A stretch of DNA of 64,000 bases from Pannonibacter indicus (GTDB taxonomy: Bacteria; Pseudomonadota; Alphaproteobacteria; Rhizobiales; Stappiaceae). Below are positions 19,905 through 28,716 of the stretch, in pieces; the first letter of the stretch is position 1, and every line of letters starts with the position of its first letter. A program made the translations under genes and the position numbers. The DNA is taken from assembly GCF_001418225.1 (NCBI RefSeq), contig NZ_LIPT01000008.1, positions 1-64,000 of the forward strand, written 5' to 3'. The notes under the pieces were generated by a model, which made no database searches, was not told where the DNA came from, and was given only the letters and a program-made list of their open reading frames with translations.

Positions 19905-21910
19905 TTACGCCGCCCGCACCTGCGCGATGAAGCGGGCCACTTCCATCCTCAGCGTCTCCGCGTCCCTGGCAAGGCCGCCAGCCGAACCCAGAACCTGCGA
20001 AGCGGCAGCCCCGGTTTCTTCCGCCGCACGGCTGACGCCGGTGATGTTGGACGAGACTTCCACCGTGCCGGCCGAGGCCTGCTGCACATTGCGGGCGATT
20101 TCAGCTGTGGCTGCGGTCTGCTCTTCCACCGCCGCGGCAATTGTCGCGGCGATGCTGTTCAGCTTGGCGATGGTGTCGCCAACGTTCTGGATCGCATCCA
20201 CCGAGGCGTTGGTCGCAGACTGAATCTCGGCGATCTGACCGGAAATTTCTTGGGTGGCGCGGGACGTCTGCTCCGCCAGCGCCTTCACTTCCGACGCCAC
20301 GACCGCGAAGCCACGGCCAGCCTCACCGGCACGGGCCGCTTCAATGGTGGCGTTCAGTGCCAGCAGATTGGTCTGGCCGGCAATCTCCGAGATCATGTTC
20401 AGCACGTCGCCGATCTTCTGCGATGCCGAAGACAGGAAGGCGATACGCTCGCTGGCAGTCTGGGTATCACCAACCGCCTGCTGGGACATACTGGACGACT
20501 CTTCCGCCCGGCGGCCGATCTCGTTCACCGAGGCTGCCAGCTGTTCCGTCGCAGAGGCCACGGTCTGCACATTGGCGGCAGCTTCTTCGGAAGCCGCCGA
20601 CACCGCGGTGGACTGCTGGGCCGTTTCTTCTGCCGAAGCGCTCAGCGTGTTGGCAGCAGCCTGCATTTCCTGTGCGGCGGCCGACACGGTTTCGACGATA
20701 CCGCCCACGGCCCGCTCGAAGCTGTCGGCCAGTTCGTTCATGATGCGGCGGCGCTCGGCCTCCTGCTGCTCCTTGACGGCAGCCTGCTCACGCTCCAGCC
20801 GCTCCTTCTCGATGCCATTGGCCTGGAACACCTCGACAGCAGCGGCCATCTCGCCGATCTCGTCAGAGCGGCCAGAGCCGAAGACCTTCATGGTCAGGTT
20901 GCCGGCAGCAACAGCCCGCATGCAGTCGGTGATCGCAGAGATGGCACGCGAAATGGACATGCCGAGGAAGACAGCAATCCCTGCGATCAACAGCGTGAAG
21001 ATGCTGGCCAGCGTCAGCATCGTCGAGAGGGTGCTCGAGATGCCGGCAGAGGCCTTCGGGCCGATGTCGTTCTGTACCGCAACCACCTCCCCGGTGATCT
21101 CCTGATAGGCCGTAGAAATGGGAGGGCCGATCTTGAAGATCCGCGCCGTCAGAGCCTCCTGCTGGGCCGCAACGCCGGTTTCAACGGCAGCCGCCTGCTG
21201 GCGCACCTGCTCGAACTCCGCCGCAAGTTTGCCTGTCAGCTGAGACAGCTTGGGGCTCTGCTGTGCTGAAACAACCGTCTTCAGCAGCGGCTCCACATTT
21301 ACATAATGGGTCTGGGCCGTGGTCAGGTCAGCCGGATTGGCACCAAGGCCATAGCGTTCCATGAACACCCGGGCGAGGAGAAACTCCTGCATCGTGCGCG
21401 CCGCAGCCACCAGAACGGCAACATTGTCTTCGGCAATGGCCTCCTCGATGGTGTCCGTCAAAAGCACACGGAATTCCACACCCTCTTTCTGCAGCCCTTC
21501 CAGCCCCTTCAATGCGGCTGCACTGGAGAGGTGCGGAAATCAAGGAAAGCCCGCTCGTATGCGGCAACATCGCTTTCAAGTGCCTGAAGCTTGGCAAGCT
21601 GCGGGGAGCCTGCAAAGAACTGGCTGACCTTGGCCTTGCTGGCCTTGAGCTCGGACAGCAGTTTCTCAGCCTTCTGCCCGTCCGTGTCATTGGGCGACAG
21701 CGCATAGCGGATCACAGCCAGACGAGCATCCGTCAGGGTCTCGGCCGATTCAGAAATCACTAGCGACTGCCGGGCCGCTGCCCGGTAGTCATGGAAATAA
21801 TTGGACGCGGTCTGCAGCCCGCTATAGCCGAGCCAGGAGACTGCAAGGAGTGCGGCGACACAAAGCCCGAAGCCGCCGAAGAGTTTGGAGCGCACAGTGA
21901 GGTTAAGCAT
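19905..21910 (-). pseudogene. Methyl-accepting chemotaxis protein, frameshifted
   Basis: Two frames together encode one chemoreceptor of about 668 residues. The first frame from the ATG at 21910 gives a membrane anchor (FGGFGLCVAALLAVSWLGY) and part of a helical sensor domain, and stops after about 133 codons. The second frame continues the sensor domain, then TM2 (about [17 protein letters not shown]), HAMP and a full signalling domain with the hairpin tip [22 protein letters not shown]. The 2006-base length is one base short of a whole frame, so one base has been lost at about 21512-21545. A TTG at 21512 could restart translation, but that product would lack TM1. The closely related gene at 23.5-24.7 kb supports the joined reading. 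A sequencing error cannot be excluded. Confidence 0.82.
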
Positions 21911-22086
21911 TTTTATCCCCGGTTAACAGGTCTCATCAGGCTGAACCAAAACAATATATACATAGTTAACGGCAAGGACGGAATATAATCAAACAGATCC
22001 GAACTCCACCCAGAGCCTGGGGTCAAAACCCATTGATATCATTGATTTAACTTAGCAAATCTGATTCAAAGCTCCAAACCGGTGAT

Positions 22087-22497
22087 TTGGAGGCTTGGAT
22101 GGGGCATCTGTTTTGGCTGTCGGATGAACAATGGGCGGTGATTGAGCCGTTTGTTCCGGCGAACAAGGGTGGAGCCCGCAGGGTCGATGATCGCAGGGTG
22201 ATCTCCGGCATCATCCATGTTCTCAAGGTGGGTTGCCGGTGGTGCGACTGCCCGAAAGACTACGGACCTTCGACCACGATCTACAACCGCTTCAACAGAT
22301 GGTCACGCAAACGCTTCTGGATCGATCTGGTCGAGGCGCTTGCGGCATCCGGAGCGGTGACGAAGAGCACGTCCATCGACAGCACCTACGTCAAGGCGCA
22401 CCGCTCGGCGCACGGCGGTAAAGGGGGGCGAAAAATCAGGCTATCGGGCCCTCGCGAGGCGGGCAAACCACGAAAATCCATGCCCTTACCGACGTGA
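22087..22497 (+). CDS. IS5-family transposase, first reading frame (OrfA)
   Basis: 136-codon frame encoding the N-terminal half of the transposase: FWLSDEQWAVIEPFVP, GCRWCDCPKDYGPSTTIYNRF and the first catalytic Asp in STSIDSTYVKAHRSA, typical of the IS427/IS1031 subgroup. The tail after GGKGG is out of phase with the family. The second frame continues the family sequence if the ribosome slips by -1 at AAAGGGGGG (22420-22428), giving GGKGGAKNQAIGPSRGGQTT. A single fused transposase is therefore expected. Confidence 0.85.
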   Translation: MEAWMGHLFWLSDEQWAVIEPFVPANKGGARRVDDRRVISGIIHVLKVGCRWCDCPKDYGPSTTIYNRFNRWSRKRFWIDLVEALAASGAVTKSTSIDSTYVKAHRSAHGGKGGRKIRLSGPREAGKPRKSMPLPT

Positions 22498-22853
22498 TCG
22501 GCCGCCCATTTGCGTTCATGCTGACCGGAGGCAATGCGGCAGACAGCCCGGTGGCGCCCCATCTGCTGGCCGGACTGAAGGGGGCAAGGTATCTGCTGGC
22601 CGACAAGGGATATGATGCAAACAGCCTGCGAAAGCACCTGCGCCAATCTCACATTGTCCCGGTCATACCGGGCCGGTCAAACCGCAAGCGCGCCATCCGG
22701 TATGACACCAGACGCTACAAGAGCCGCCATCTCATCGAAAACGCCTTCTGCCGCCTGAAGGACTTCCGGCGCGTCGCAACCCGCTACGACAAACTCGCCA
22801 GAAACTTCCTGTCCGCCGTCGCCCTGGCAACCCTCGTCGCATTCTGGCTATGA
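22494..22853 (+). CDS. IS5-family transposase, second reading frame (OrfB)
   Basis: 119-codon frame with the C-terminal half of the DDE transposase: the second Asp in YLLADKGYDANSLRKHL and the catalytic Glu in RRYKSRHLIENAFCRLKDFRR. Family residues upstream of its own start (QAIGPSRGGQTTKIHALTD) are encoded in the same frame, so it is normally made by frameshift from OrfA rather than from its own start. The frame is undamaged to its stop. Confidence 0.85.
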   Translation: MIGRPFAFMLTGGNAADSPVAPHLLAGLKGARYLLADKGYDANSLRKHLRQSHIVPVIPGRSNRKRAIRYDTRRYKSRHLIENAFCRLKDFRRVATRYDKLARNFLSAVALATLVAFWL

Positions 22854-22869
22854 TTGAGTCTGGAGCCTG

Positions 22870-23204
22870 AAAGAACACATCAAAAAATAAAAATTACTCA
22901 TACATACTTAATAAACCACCAATAACAACGTATAAATTTCAAAATTCTAAATCGAAACCCTGCGGAAGAAAGATTATCTCTGAACGACACCCAAAGATTT
23001 CCATACTTGGCACCCAATCAACTCTGCGGGTGCATACAGGCCAAAATCTGCAGAAAACTTGGTCTTTCAGAGGAGTACCCCCCAATCTGCCCCTCCGATT
23101 TATTATATGTTTGATTTTTATGAAGGAATTTGTCCTGGGTTACCGCAAGCCAGCCGCACATGGCCCACCAGAGAGAACCTGACGCGAGCTACTGTTAATT
23201 TTAA
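22870..23204. other. Low-GC stretch next to the insertion sequence
   Basis: About 330 bases far richer in A and T than the rest of the window, for example at 22880-22960 and 23100-23125. No gene, terminator or repeat is recognised. It may be foreign DNA or a decayed regulatory region. Confidence 0.5.
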
Positions 23205-23429
23205 CTATTGTAAATTCTTATTATAACAGCCAAAAGCTGCAGTCTTGGCATCTGGAACAGCGGTACGGCAAGCACCTGCGGCATTAAAAACCTGACAGCC
23301 CGGAACCGCCTCGCCATCCCTGCGGGAGCCGCACGCAGCAAGACCCGCGGCAAACAGCAAAATGCCGGACATCGCTGCCCCGCCCTGTGCTGCGCCTGAT
23401 ATCAGCGCTTGATAGATGTCACGTTTCAT
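23205..23429 (-). CDS. Possible small lipoprotein (74 aa)
   Basis: The product begins MKRDIYQALISG and then has a hydrophobic run ending in a lipobox-like LAAC (SGILLFAAGLAAC), as in lipoproteins processed by signal peptidase II. The mature part is about 40 residues with three more Cys. It lies in the damaged low-GC region and has no evident Shine-Dalgarno sequence or homologue I can name, so it may be a remnant or a chance frame. Confidence 0.35.
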   Translation of the reverse strand: MKRDIYQALISGAAQGGAAMSGILLFAAGLAACGSRRDGEAVPGCQVFNAAGACRTAVPDAKTAAFGCYNKNLQ

Positions 23430-23469
23430 GCATGGCTCAGGCCCCTACGGCGTCCAGGCCTGTCAGGCC

Positions 23470-23545
23470 ATGATGCGTGAGCATCATAAACCCAAGCGGT
23501 ACCTGAGCAATTTCAAGGCATGATACGCCAGCATCGAAAGCCTTG
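23470..23545 (+). repeat. Structured interspersed repeat, copy C
   Basis: Two hairpins: ATGATGC with GCATCAT (arms 23470-23476, 23481-23487), and an outer CAAGGC/GCCTTG stem (23514-23519, 23540-23545) enclosing the core GGCATGATACGCCAG. The part from CGGTACCTGAGCA to the last stem aligns with the copies at 29.6 and 30.6 kb. It ends three bases before the chemoreceptor pseudogene. Confidence 0.65.
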
Positions 23546-23548
23546 GTG

Positions 23549-24658
23549 TTACGCGGCACGCACCTGCGCGATGAAGCGGGCGACCTCGGCCTTGAGGATT
23601 TCCGCGTCCCTGGCAAGTCCGCCTGCGGAGCCCAGAACCTCTGAAGCCGCAGCACCCGTCTCTTCGGCAGCGCGGCTGACGCCGGTGATGCTGGAGGAGA
23701 CTTCCACCGTGCCCGCAGAGGCCTGCTGCACGTTACGGGCGATCTCAAGCGCGGCCGCATTCTGCTCTTCCACCGCAGCGGCAATTGTCGCGGCAATGCC
23801 GTTCAGCGGCGCGATCGTGTCCCCGACATTGATCCGTTTGCCGACGGCCGCCTGATATCCGGACATGATCAGCGGCCCCAGCATCTCGAGGTTGTTCTCG
23901 CGAATGTCCGCGGCCTTGGAAATGGCGATTTCAAGATAGGAAGCCTCGCTGATCACATCTTCCATCTGCGCGGGCAGCGGTGCCACAAGCCGGTTCAGCT
24001 CCAGCGGCTTCTGTGCAAACTGCAGGCGCTGGTGAAGCGGGGTCGCCTCATCGTGATGGTCCATGGCCTCAGAGAGGTCGTCCGCGTTTCCGCTGCTCGC
24101 GTAACGCTCGACATAGATCCGCGCCAGCAGAAATTCCCGCATCGCCGGGGCCACGGCTTCCATAATGAGGTAATTCTGCTCCTCAATGGTCTTGTGTATC
24201 ACACCGGCCATATTCTCGCTGAAGGCGTCGCCCCCTTCTTTAACCTGCGTCAGGCTGAGAGCAACTTCCTCATTCACCGCACGCAACTCATCAAAGGCAG
24301 CCTGATAGGCGTCAACCGGCTGGATCAGTTCCCGAAGTTCGGCCAGCAGCGGAGATCCGGCGAAGACCTCCTCGATCTGCGATGCGCCTGCGCTGATCTT
24401 CCCGATCAGCTCATTCACCTGAGCAGCGCTGCCCGGAGTTTCCTCCAGCTGATATCGCAAGATGGCGAGCCTGGCTTCCATCAGCGCGGCCTGCGCCTCA
24501 TAACCAGTCAGGCTCTACCTCGCCGTTTCGCGGAATTGGCTGAAATAGGCGGCAGCAGTCTGCAAACCACTGTAGCCGATGTACGATACCACAAGCAGGG
24601 CGGCAACAGATGCGCCAAATCCGCCCCAAAGCTTCGCACGAACGGTCGAGATAAACAT
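23549..24658 (-). pseudogene. Methyl-accepting chemotaxis protein, broken by stop codon and internal deletion
   Basis: Paralogue of the chemoreceptor at 19.9-21.9 kb. From the ATG at 24658 the frame reads MFISTVRAKLWGGFGASVAA and runs to an in-frame TAG at 24517-24515 (codon 48), then continues in the same frame with the sensor domain. At GYQAAVGKR the sequence jumps to INVGDTIAPLNGIAAT, which corresponds to the last part of the signalling domain. TM2, HAMP and the kinase-contact tip, nearly 300 residues, are missing. The remaining C-terminus (AARNVQQ-like to RFIAQVRAA) matches the paralogue closely. It cannot signal. Confidence 0.85.
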
Positions 24659-24779
24659 GACAGCTCCTGTTCTGGATTGCGCAACAATACGTCATGAAAT
24701 CTCTGGGTGAAGTTAACAAGCCTGTTCAACAATGCGCTGCAAAGCGGCCAGCTCAAACAAGGGAAAGTTAGAGGCCACG

Positions 24780-25406
24780 ATGATCATCGGCTTTATTATT
24801 GCAGGAGGTGCCGGCTCCCGGATGAAAATTGGCCATAAGCCATCGATTCCACTTACGGAACTTCCACTGATCTCGCATGTGGCGGCAAGGCTTCAGAAAC
24901 AAGTCGAGACTGTTATAATTATCAATAACGATCCAGGCTATTTGCCTGAAACTCTGAAGCTACCGGTCGCCCGTGATTTCCAGCCGGGGCGCGGCGGGCC
25001 ATTGATCGGTATTATTACGGCAATGCTTTACGCAAGAGAAAACCATCCGGAGTGCAATCATTTGGTGAGTATTCCTTGTGATGGCCCGTTCTTCCCTGAA
25101 ACACTGGTTGAGAGGCTGACCGCAGCCAGTGCCCCCGGCACCCCGGTCATAGCCGTGTCTGATGGCCGCAGGCATCCGCTGTTTGCCTGCTGGCCCGTTT
25201 CGCTGCTGCCGCGATTGCAGGACTGGGTGGCAGCCGGTAACGCCCGCGTGGGCCAGTTCCTGAGCGAATGCGGCGCTGCCGAGGTGGATTTTCCGCTCGA
25301 TGGGGATGGCACAGACCCCTTTTTCAACATCAACACGCCGGAAGATCTCGCCGAAGCACAGCGGATCCTTGCTGCGCGGAAGGGAGCGGGCCTCAGATAC
25401 ACCTGA
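24780..25406 (+). CDS. mobA: Molybdenum cofactor guanylyltransferase (MobA-like)
   Basis: 208 residues from the ATG at 24780, which has GAGG six bases upstream. The N-terminal nucleotide-binding loop reads IGFIIAGGAGSRMKIGHKPSIPL, slightly off the usual LAGGxSxRMG pattern, with Lys replacing Gly after RM. The downstream GRGGPLIGIITAM, SIPCDGPFFPETLV and FFNINTPEDL segments fit MobA. It transfers GMP to molybdenum cofactor to make the bis-MGD form used by DMSO-reductase-family enzymes. It is followed closely by moeA, supporting the assignment. Confidence 0.88.
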   Translation: MIIGFIIAGGAGSRMKIGHKPSIPLTELPLISHVAARLQKQVETVIIINNDPGYLPETLKLPVARDFQPGRGGPLIGIITAMLYARENHPECNHLVSIPCDGPFFPETLVERLTAASAPGTPVIAVSDGRRHPLFACWPVSLLPRLQDWVAAGNARVGQFLSECGAAEVDFPLDGDGTDPFFNINTPEDLAEAQRILAARKGAGLRYT

Positions 25407-25507
25407 CCTCTTGACGCATGATCCTGATGCGGCTTGCACGCAGGCGCAAAGCAGGGAATGTTCCAGACAGCCACACACAGGCGGCAGATGGACAGCGGGA
25501 AAAGCGG

Positions 25508-26770
25508 ATGCGGGGTGAGGATTGTTTTGGCGCAGATGACAAGCGCCTGCTCCATGACGAGGCGCTGGACCTGCTCGCACGCCTGCCTCTGCCTGCGCCC
25601 GGCCATGAAACCATCAGCCTCGGCGAAGGGCGCGGCCGCATTCTGGCAGCGCCCGTCACAGCCCCGCGCAACGTGCCGCAGCACGACACCTCCGCCGTGG
25701 ATGGCTACGCCTTCCGCCATCAGGACTTCGCCCCCTGCGGCGGCTTCTTCCGGCTGGAAACGCGCATTCCCGCGGGCCACCCGGCCGTGCAGGCGCAGGC
25801 CCCATGGACCGCCGCCCGTATCTTCACCGGCGGCGTGATGCCGGAAGGTGCCGACACGGTGGCCATGCAGGAAGACTGCCGCCTCGAGACCAGCGGCGGC
25901 CAGAGTGTTGTTGTCATCCCCGCAGGTCTGCCCAAGGGTGCCAACCGGCGGCTGGCGGGGGAAGACCTCGCGGCAGGCACGCAGATCCTTGTGCAAGGCC
26001 ACCGGCTGCGGGCCCAGGACCTTGCCGCCATCGCCTCAACCGGAACGGCAGAGGTCCCTGTGTTCACGCGGATTCGCACCGGTGTGATCTCGACAGGCGA
26101 TGAAATCGTCCGCCCCGGCACCGCCCTTGGCGCCGGCGGGCTCTATGATGCCAATCATTTCCTGCTGACATCGCTGCTGGAAAGCTGCCCGGCAGACATC
26201 ACCGATCTCGGCATCTGCCCGGACCGGCGCGATGCGCTGCAGCTTGCCCTGTCTGAGGCATCGCGCCGCTGCGACGTCATCCTTACCAGCGGCGGGGCCA
26301 GCCACGGAGAGGAAGATCACCTTCTGGCCGTGCTCGAGCGCATTGGTGAAGCACAGGTCTTCGACCTTGCCATCAAGCCGGGCCGCAGGCTGATCACGGG
26401 CCGGGCCGGAGACTGCCTGATCATCGGCCTGCCCGGCAACCCCGTGGCGGCGATGGTCTCCTTCCTGCTCTATGCCCGCCCCCTGCTGCTGCGCCGTGCC
26501 GGAATGGCGGCCGCCCCAGTCCAGGGTTTTCAGGTACAGGCCGCCTTCGACCTGCCCCGGCGCAAGACCGGGCGGCGGGAGTTCAGCCGCGGACGTCTTG
26601 TCACACATCCCGATGGCTCCGTGCATGCAGAGCTTTATCCCCGCTCCGGCTCCGGGCTGATTTCGAGCCTCAGAGAGGCGGACGGCCTCATCGAGATTCC
26701 GGAAGAAACGGCGGCCATCCACAGGGGCGACGTGGTGTGTTTTCTTCCCTTCAGCAGCTTTCTGGCATGA
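25508..26770 (+). CDS. moeA: Molybdopterin molybdotransferase
   Basis: 420 residues from the ATG at 25508. An in-frame ATG 30 codons upstream adds Arg-rich sequence not seen in the family. Recognisable MoeA motifs are HDTSAVDGYAF, the GRIFTGGVMPEGADTV-like segment, GVISTGDEIVRPG, TSGGASHGEEDH and GLPGNPVAAMVSFLLY. MoeA inserts molybdate into adenylylated molybdopterin. It is downstream of mobA in the same direction, about 100 bases away, so co-transcription is likely. Full length for the family. Confidence 0.92.
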   Translation: MRGEDCFGADDKRLLHDEALDLLARLPLPAPGHETISLGEGRGRILAAPVTAPRNVPQHDTSAVDGYAFRHQDFAPCGGFFRLETRIPAGHPAVQAQAPWTAARIFTGGVMPEGADTVAMQEDCRLETSGGQSVVVIPAGLPKGANRRLAGEDLAAGTQILVQGHRLRAQDLAAIASTGTAEVPVFTRIRTGVISTGDEIVRPGTALGAGGLYDANHFLLTSLLESCPADITDLGICPDRRDALQLALSEASRRCDVILTSGGASHGEEDHLLAVLERIGEAQVFDLAIKPGRRLITGRAGDCLIIGLPGNPVAAMVSFLLYARPLLLRRAGMAAAPVQGFQVQAAFDLPRRKTGRREFSRGRLVTHPDGSVHAELYPRSGSGLISSLREADGLIEIPEETAAIHRGDVVCFLPFSSFLA

Positions 26771-27031
26771 TGTCGCGCCCTGCAGCCTCAGCCGGACGCT
26801 GCGTCACGGAGTGAATACCGGTAAAATGTCAGTGCACATCCTCTGTGCCAGCATGTTTTTTCATCTGGGCGAGCGGTTTCTGCCGGGATATGTTCATACA
26901 ATGGGTGCCGGGTCTGCCGCTTGCTGAAGTGCTGCGGACCGGTGCCTGGATGAATGAAAGAACAAGCAACCTGAGGCACAGCAGCCGCCAGCGGCCTGCT
27001 GCCGCGACACAAGGCGCGAGGGGTAAGTTAC

Positions 27032-27808
27032 ATGGGTATCAAGACGATTGCCGCCGCTGCAATCCTGTCGGTCGCCGCATTCGGTGCAGCTGAGGCGAAG
27101 GACTGGAGCAAGATCCGCATGGGCACGGAGGGCGCCTATCCTCCGTTCAACGTGCTGGGCTCCGATGGTCAGCTGACGGGCTTCGACATTGACATTGCCA
27201 AGGCGCTTTGCGAGGAAATGAAGGTCGAGTGTGAATTCATCACCTCTGACTGGAACGGCATCATCCCGGCGCTGCAGGCGGGCAAGTTCGACACCATCAT
27301 TGCCTCCATGTCGATCACCGAAGAGCGCAAGCAGCAGGTCGACTTCACCAACAAGTACTACAACACCCCCCCGGCGATTGCCGTGCCGAAGGACAGCCCG
27401 CTGACGGAAGCCACCGATGCGGCCCTCGCTGGCAAGGCCATCGGCGCACAGAGCTCCACCACCCACTCCAACTATGCGGAAGAGAAGCTTCCTTCGGCCG
27501 ATCTGAAGCTCTATCCGACGTCCGACGAGTACAAGCTCGACCTCGTCAACGGCCGCATCGACGGCGTGATTGACGACGTTGTCGTGCTCTCGGAATGGGT
27601 GAAGAGCGAAGACGGAGCCTGCTGCAAGATCCTCGGCACCCTGAAGCCGGACCCGGTGATCAACGGCGAAGGCGCCGGCATTGCCATCCGCAAGGAAGAC
27701 CAGGAGCTCAAGGAAAAGCTGAACGCTGCCATTGCCGCCATCCGCGCGAACGGCAAGTACAAGGAAATCAACGACAAGTACTTCGACTTCGACGTTTACG
27801 GCGATTGA
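27032..27808 (+). CDS. Polar amino-acid ABC transporter substrate-binding protein
   Basis: 258 residues with a signal peptide (MGIKTIAAAAILSVAAFGAAEA, cleavage near 22) and a periplasmic type II binding fold: IRMGTEGAYPPFNVLGSDGQ, LTGFDIDIAKALCEEM, and DWNGIIPALQAGKFDTIIAS. The pattern is that of the Lys/Arg/Orn/His-binding family (ArgT/HisJ). It is followed by two matching permease genes. Ligand cannot be told precisely; basic amino acids or opines are likely. Confidence 0.9.
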   Translation: MGIKTIAAAAILSVAAFGAAEAKDWSKIRMGTEGAYPPFNVLGSDGQLTGFDIDIAKALCEEMKVECEFITSDWNGIIPALQAGKFDTIIASMSITEERKQQVDFTNKYYNTPPAIAVPKDSPLTEATDAALAGKAIGAQSSTTHSNYAEEKLPSADLKLYPTSDEYKLDLVNGRIDGVIDDVVVLSEWVKSEDGACCKILGTLKPDPVINGEGAGIAIRKEDQELKEKLNAAIAAIRANGKYKEINDKYFDFDVYGD

Positions 27809-27818
27809 TGAGGCTCGG

Positions 27819-27842
27819 GCGGGCAGGCGATGTCCTGCCCGC
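27819..27842 (+). promoter_or_regulatory. Stem-loop after the amino-acid-binding-protein gene
   Basis: Perfect 9-bp stem GCGGGCAGG with CCTGCCCGC, six-base loop, directly after the binding-protein stop and without a T run. A second inverted repeat, TCAGGGGCA and TGCCCCTGA, lies at 27962-27981. Both fall in the gap before the first permease and probably set the excess of binding protein over permease. Confidence 0.5.
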
Positions 27843-28002
27843 ACCGCTTCAGACAGGTGGCCGGAACGCCGGATGCAGGTACAGGCTGGAAAGCGCGGGC
27901 AGAACTGGCCGGCGCTGCCAGCCCCTCCCCTGACAGCAAGGCATGTCCGGCAAAGCCAGGATCAGGGGCATGTGCCCCTGAGGCGCAGGGTCCGGGCAGC
28001 TG

Positions 28003-28716
28003 ATGGACAAATATCTGGAACTTCTTGCATTCGGCCCCACAGGATGGGGTGATGAACTTCTCGGCGGCCTGTTCATCACGGTCAGCCTTGCATTGTCCAC
28101 CCTGCCCTTCGGGCTGGTGCTGGGCTTCATCATTGCCCTGGGCAAGAAATCGCCCGAGCCGTCCCTGCAGCTTGCCAGCACGATCTACACCACGATTTTC
28201 CGTGGTCTGCCGGAGCTGCTGACGCTGTTCCTCGTCTATTTTGGCTTCCAGATCGCCCTCAAGACCCTGTCCGAGCGCATGGGTTATGGCATCTCCATCG
28301 AGGTGAACAGCTTCCTCGCCGGCATGATCGCGCTGGCGCTGGTGTTCTCTGCCTATTCCAGCGAAGTGTTCCACTCCGCCTTCCTCGGTATCCCGCAGGG
28401 CCAATATGAGGGCGGCAAGGCGCTTGGCCTCAGCCGTTTCCAGACCTTCCGCCTCGTGGTCATGCCGCAACTGATCCGCCTTGCCATGCCGGGCCTGACC
28501 AATCTCTGGCTGATCCTTCTCAAGGAAACATCGCTCGTGTCTGCCGTGGGTCTTGTCGATGTGATGCGCCAGACCGGCATTGCCGCCCGCAACACCAAGG
28601 AAGCCTTTTTCTTCTACAGTCTTGCCTGCCTCATCTATCTGATGCTGGCGATCCTGTCCTCCCTGGTGCTGCGCCGCACCGAAGGCTGGGCCAAGCGCGC
28701 GGAGATGGCCCGATGA
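28003..28716 (+). CDS. Polar amino-acid ABC transporter permease (HisQ/ArtQ type)
   Basis: 237 residues with about five membrane helices. The N-terminal segment GGLFITVSLALSTLPFGLVLGF and the family motif RGLPELLTLFLVYFG are present, as is the ATPase-contact EAA loop (GKALGLSRFQTFRLVVMPQL). Its last four bases overlap the start of the second permease (ATGA), so the two are translated together as a heterodimeric channel. Confidence 0.9.
   Translation: MDKYLELLAFGPTGWGDELLGGLFITVSLALSTLPFGLVLGFIIALGKKSPEPSLQLASTIYTTIFRGLPELLTLFLVYFGFQIALKTLSERMGYGISIEVNSFLAGMIALALVFSAYSSEVFHSAFLGIPQGQYEGGKALGLSRFQTFRLVVMPQLIRLAMPGLTNLWLILLKETSLVSAVGLVDVMRQTGIAARNTKEAFFFYSLACLIYLMLAILSSLVLRRTEGWAKRAEMAR

Larger units (their letters stand above)
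22013..22869 (+). mobile_element. IS5-family insertion sequence (two-ORF type)
   Basis: An element of about 850 bases carrying two overlapping transposase frames. Its edges are approximate: GAGCCTGGGGTCAA at 22013 and, read inward on the other strand from about 22867, GGCTCCAGACTCAA give an imperfect inverted pair. No target-site duplication could be identified by eye. It lies between two damaged chemoreceptor paralogues. Confidence 0.75.
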
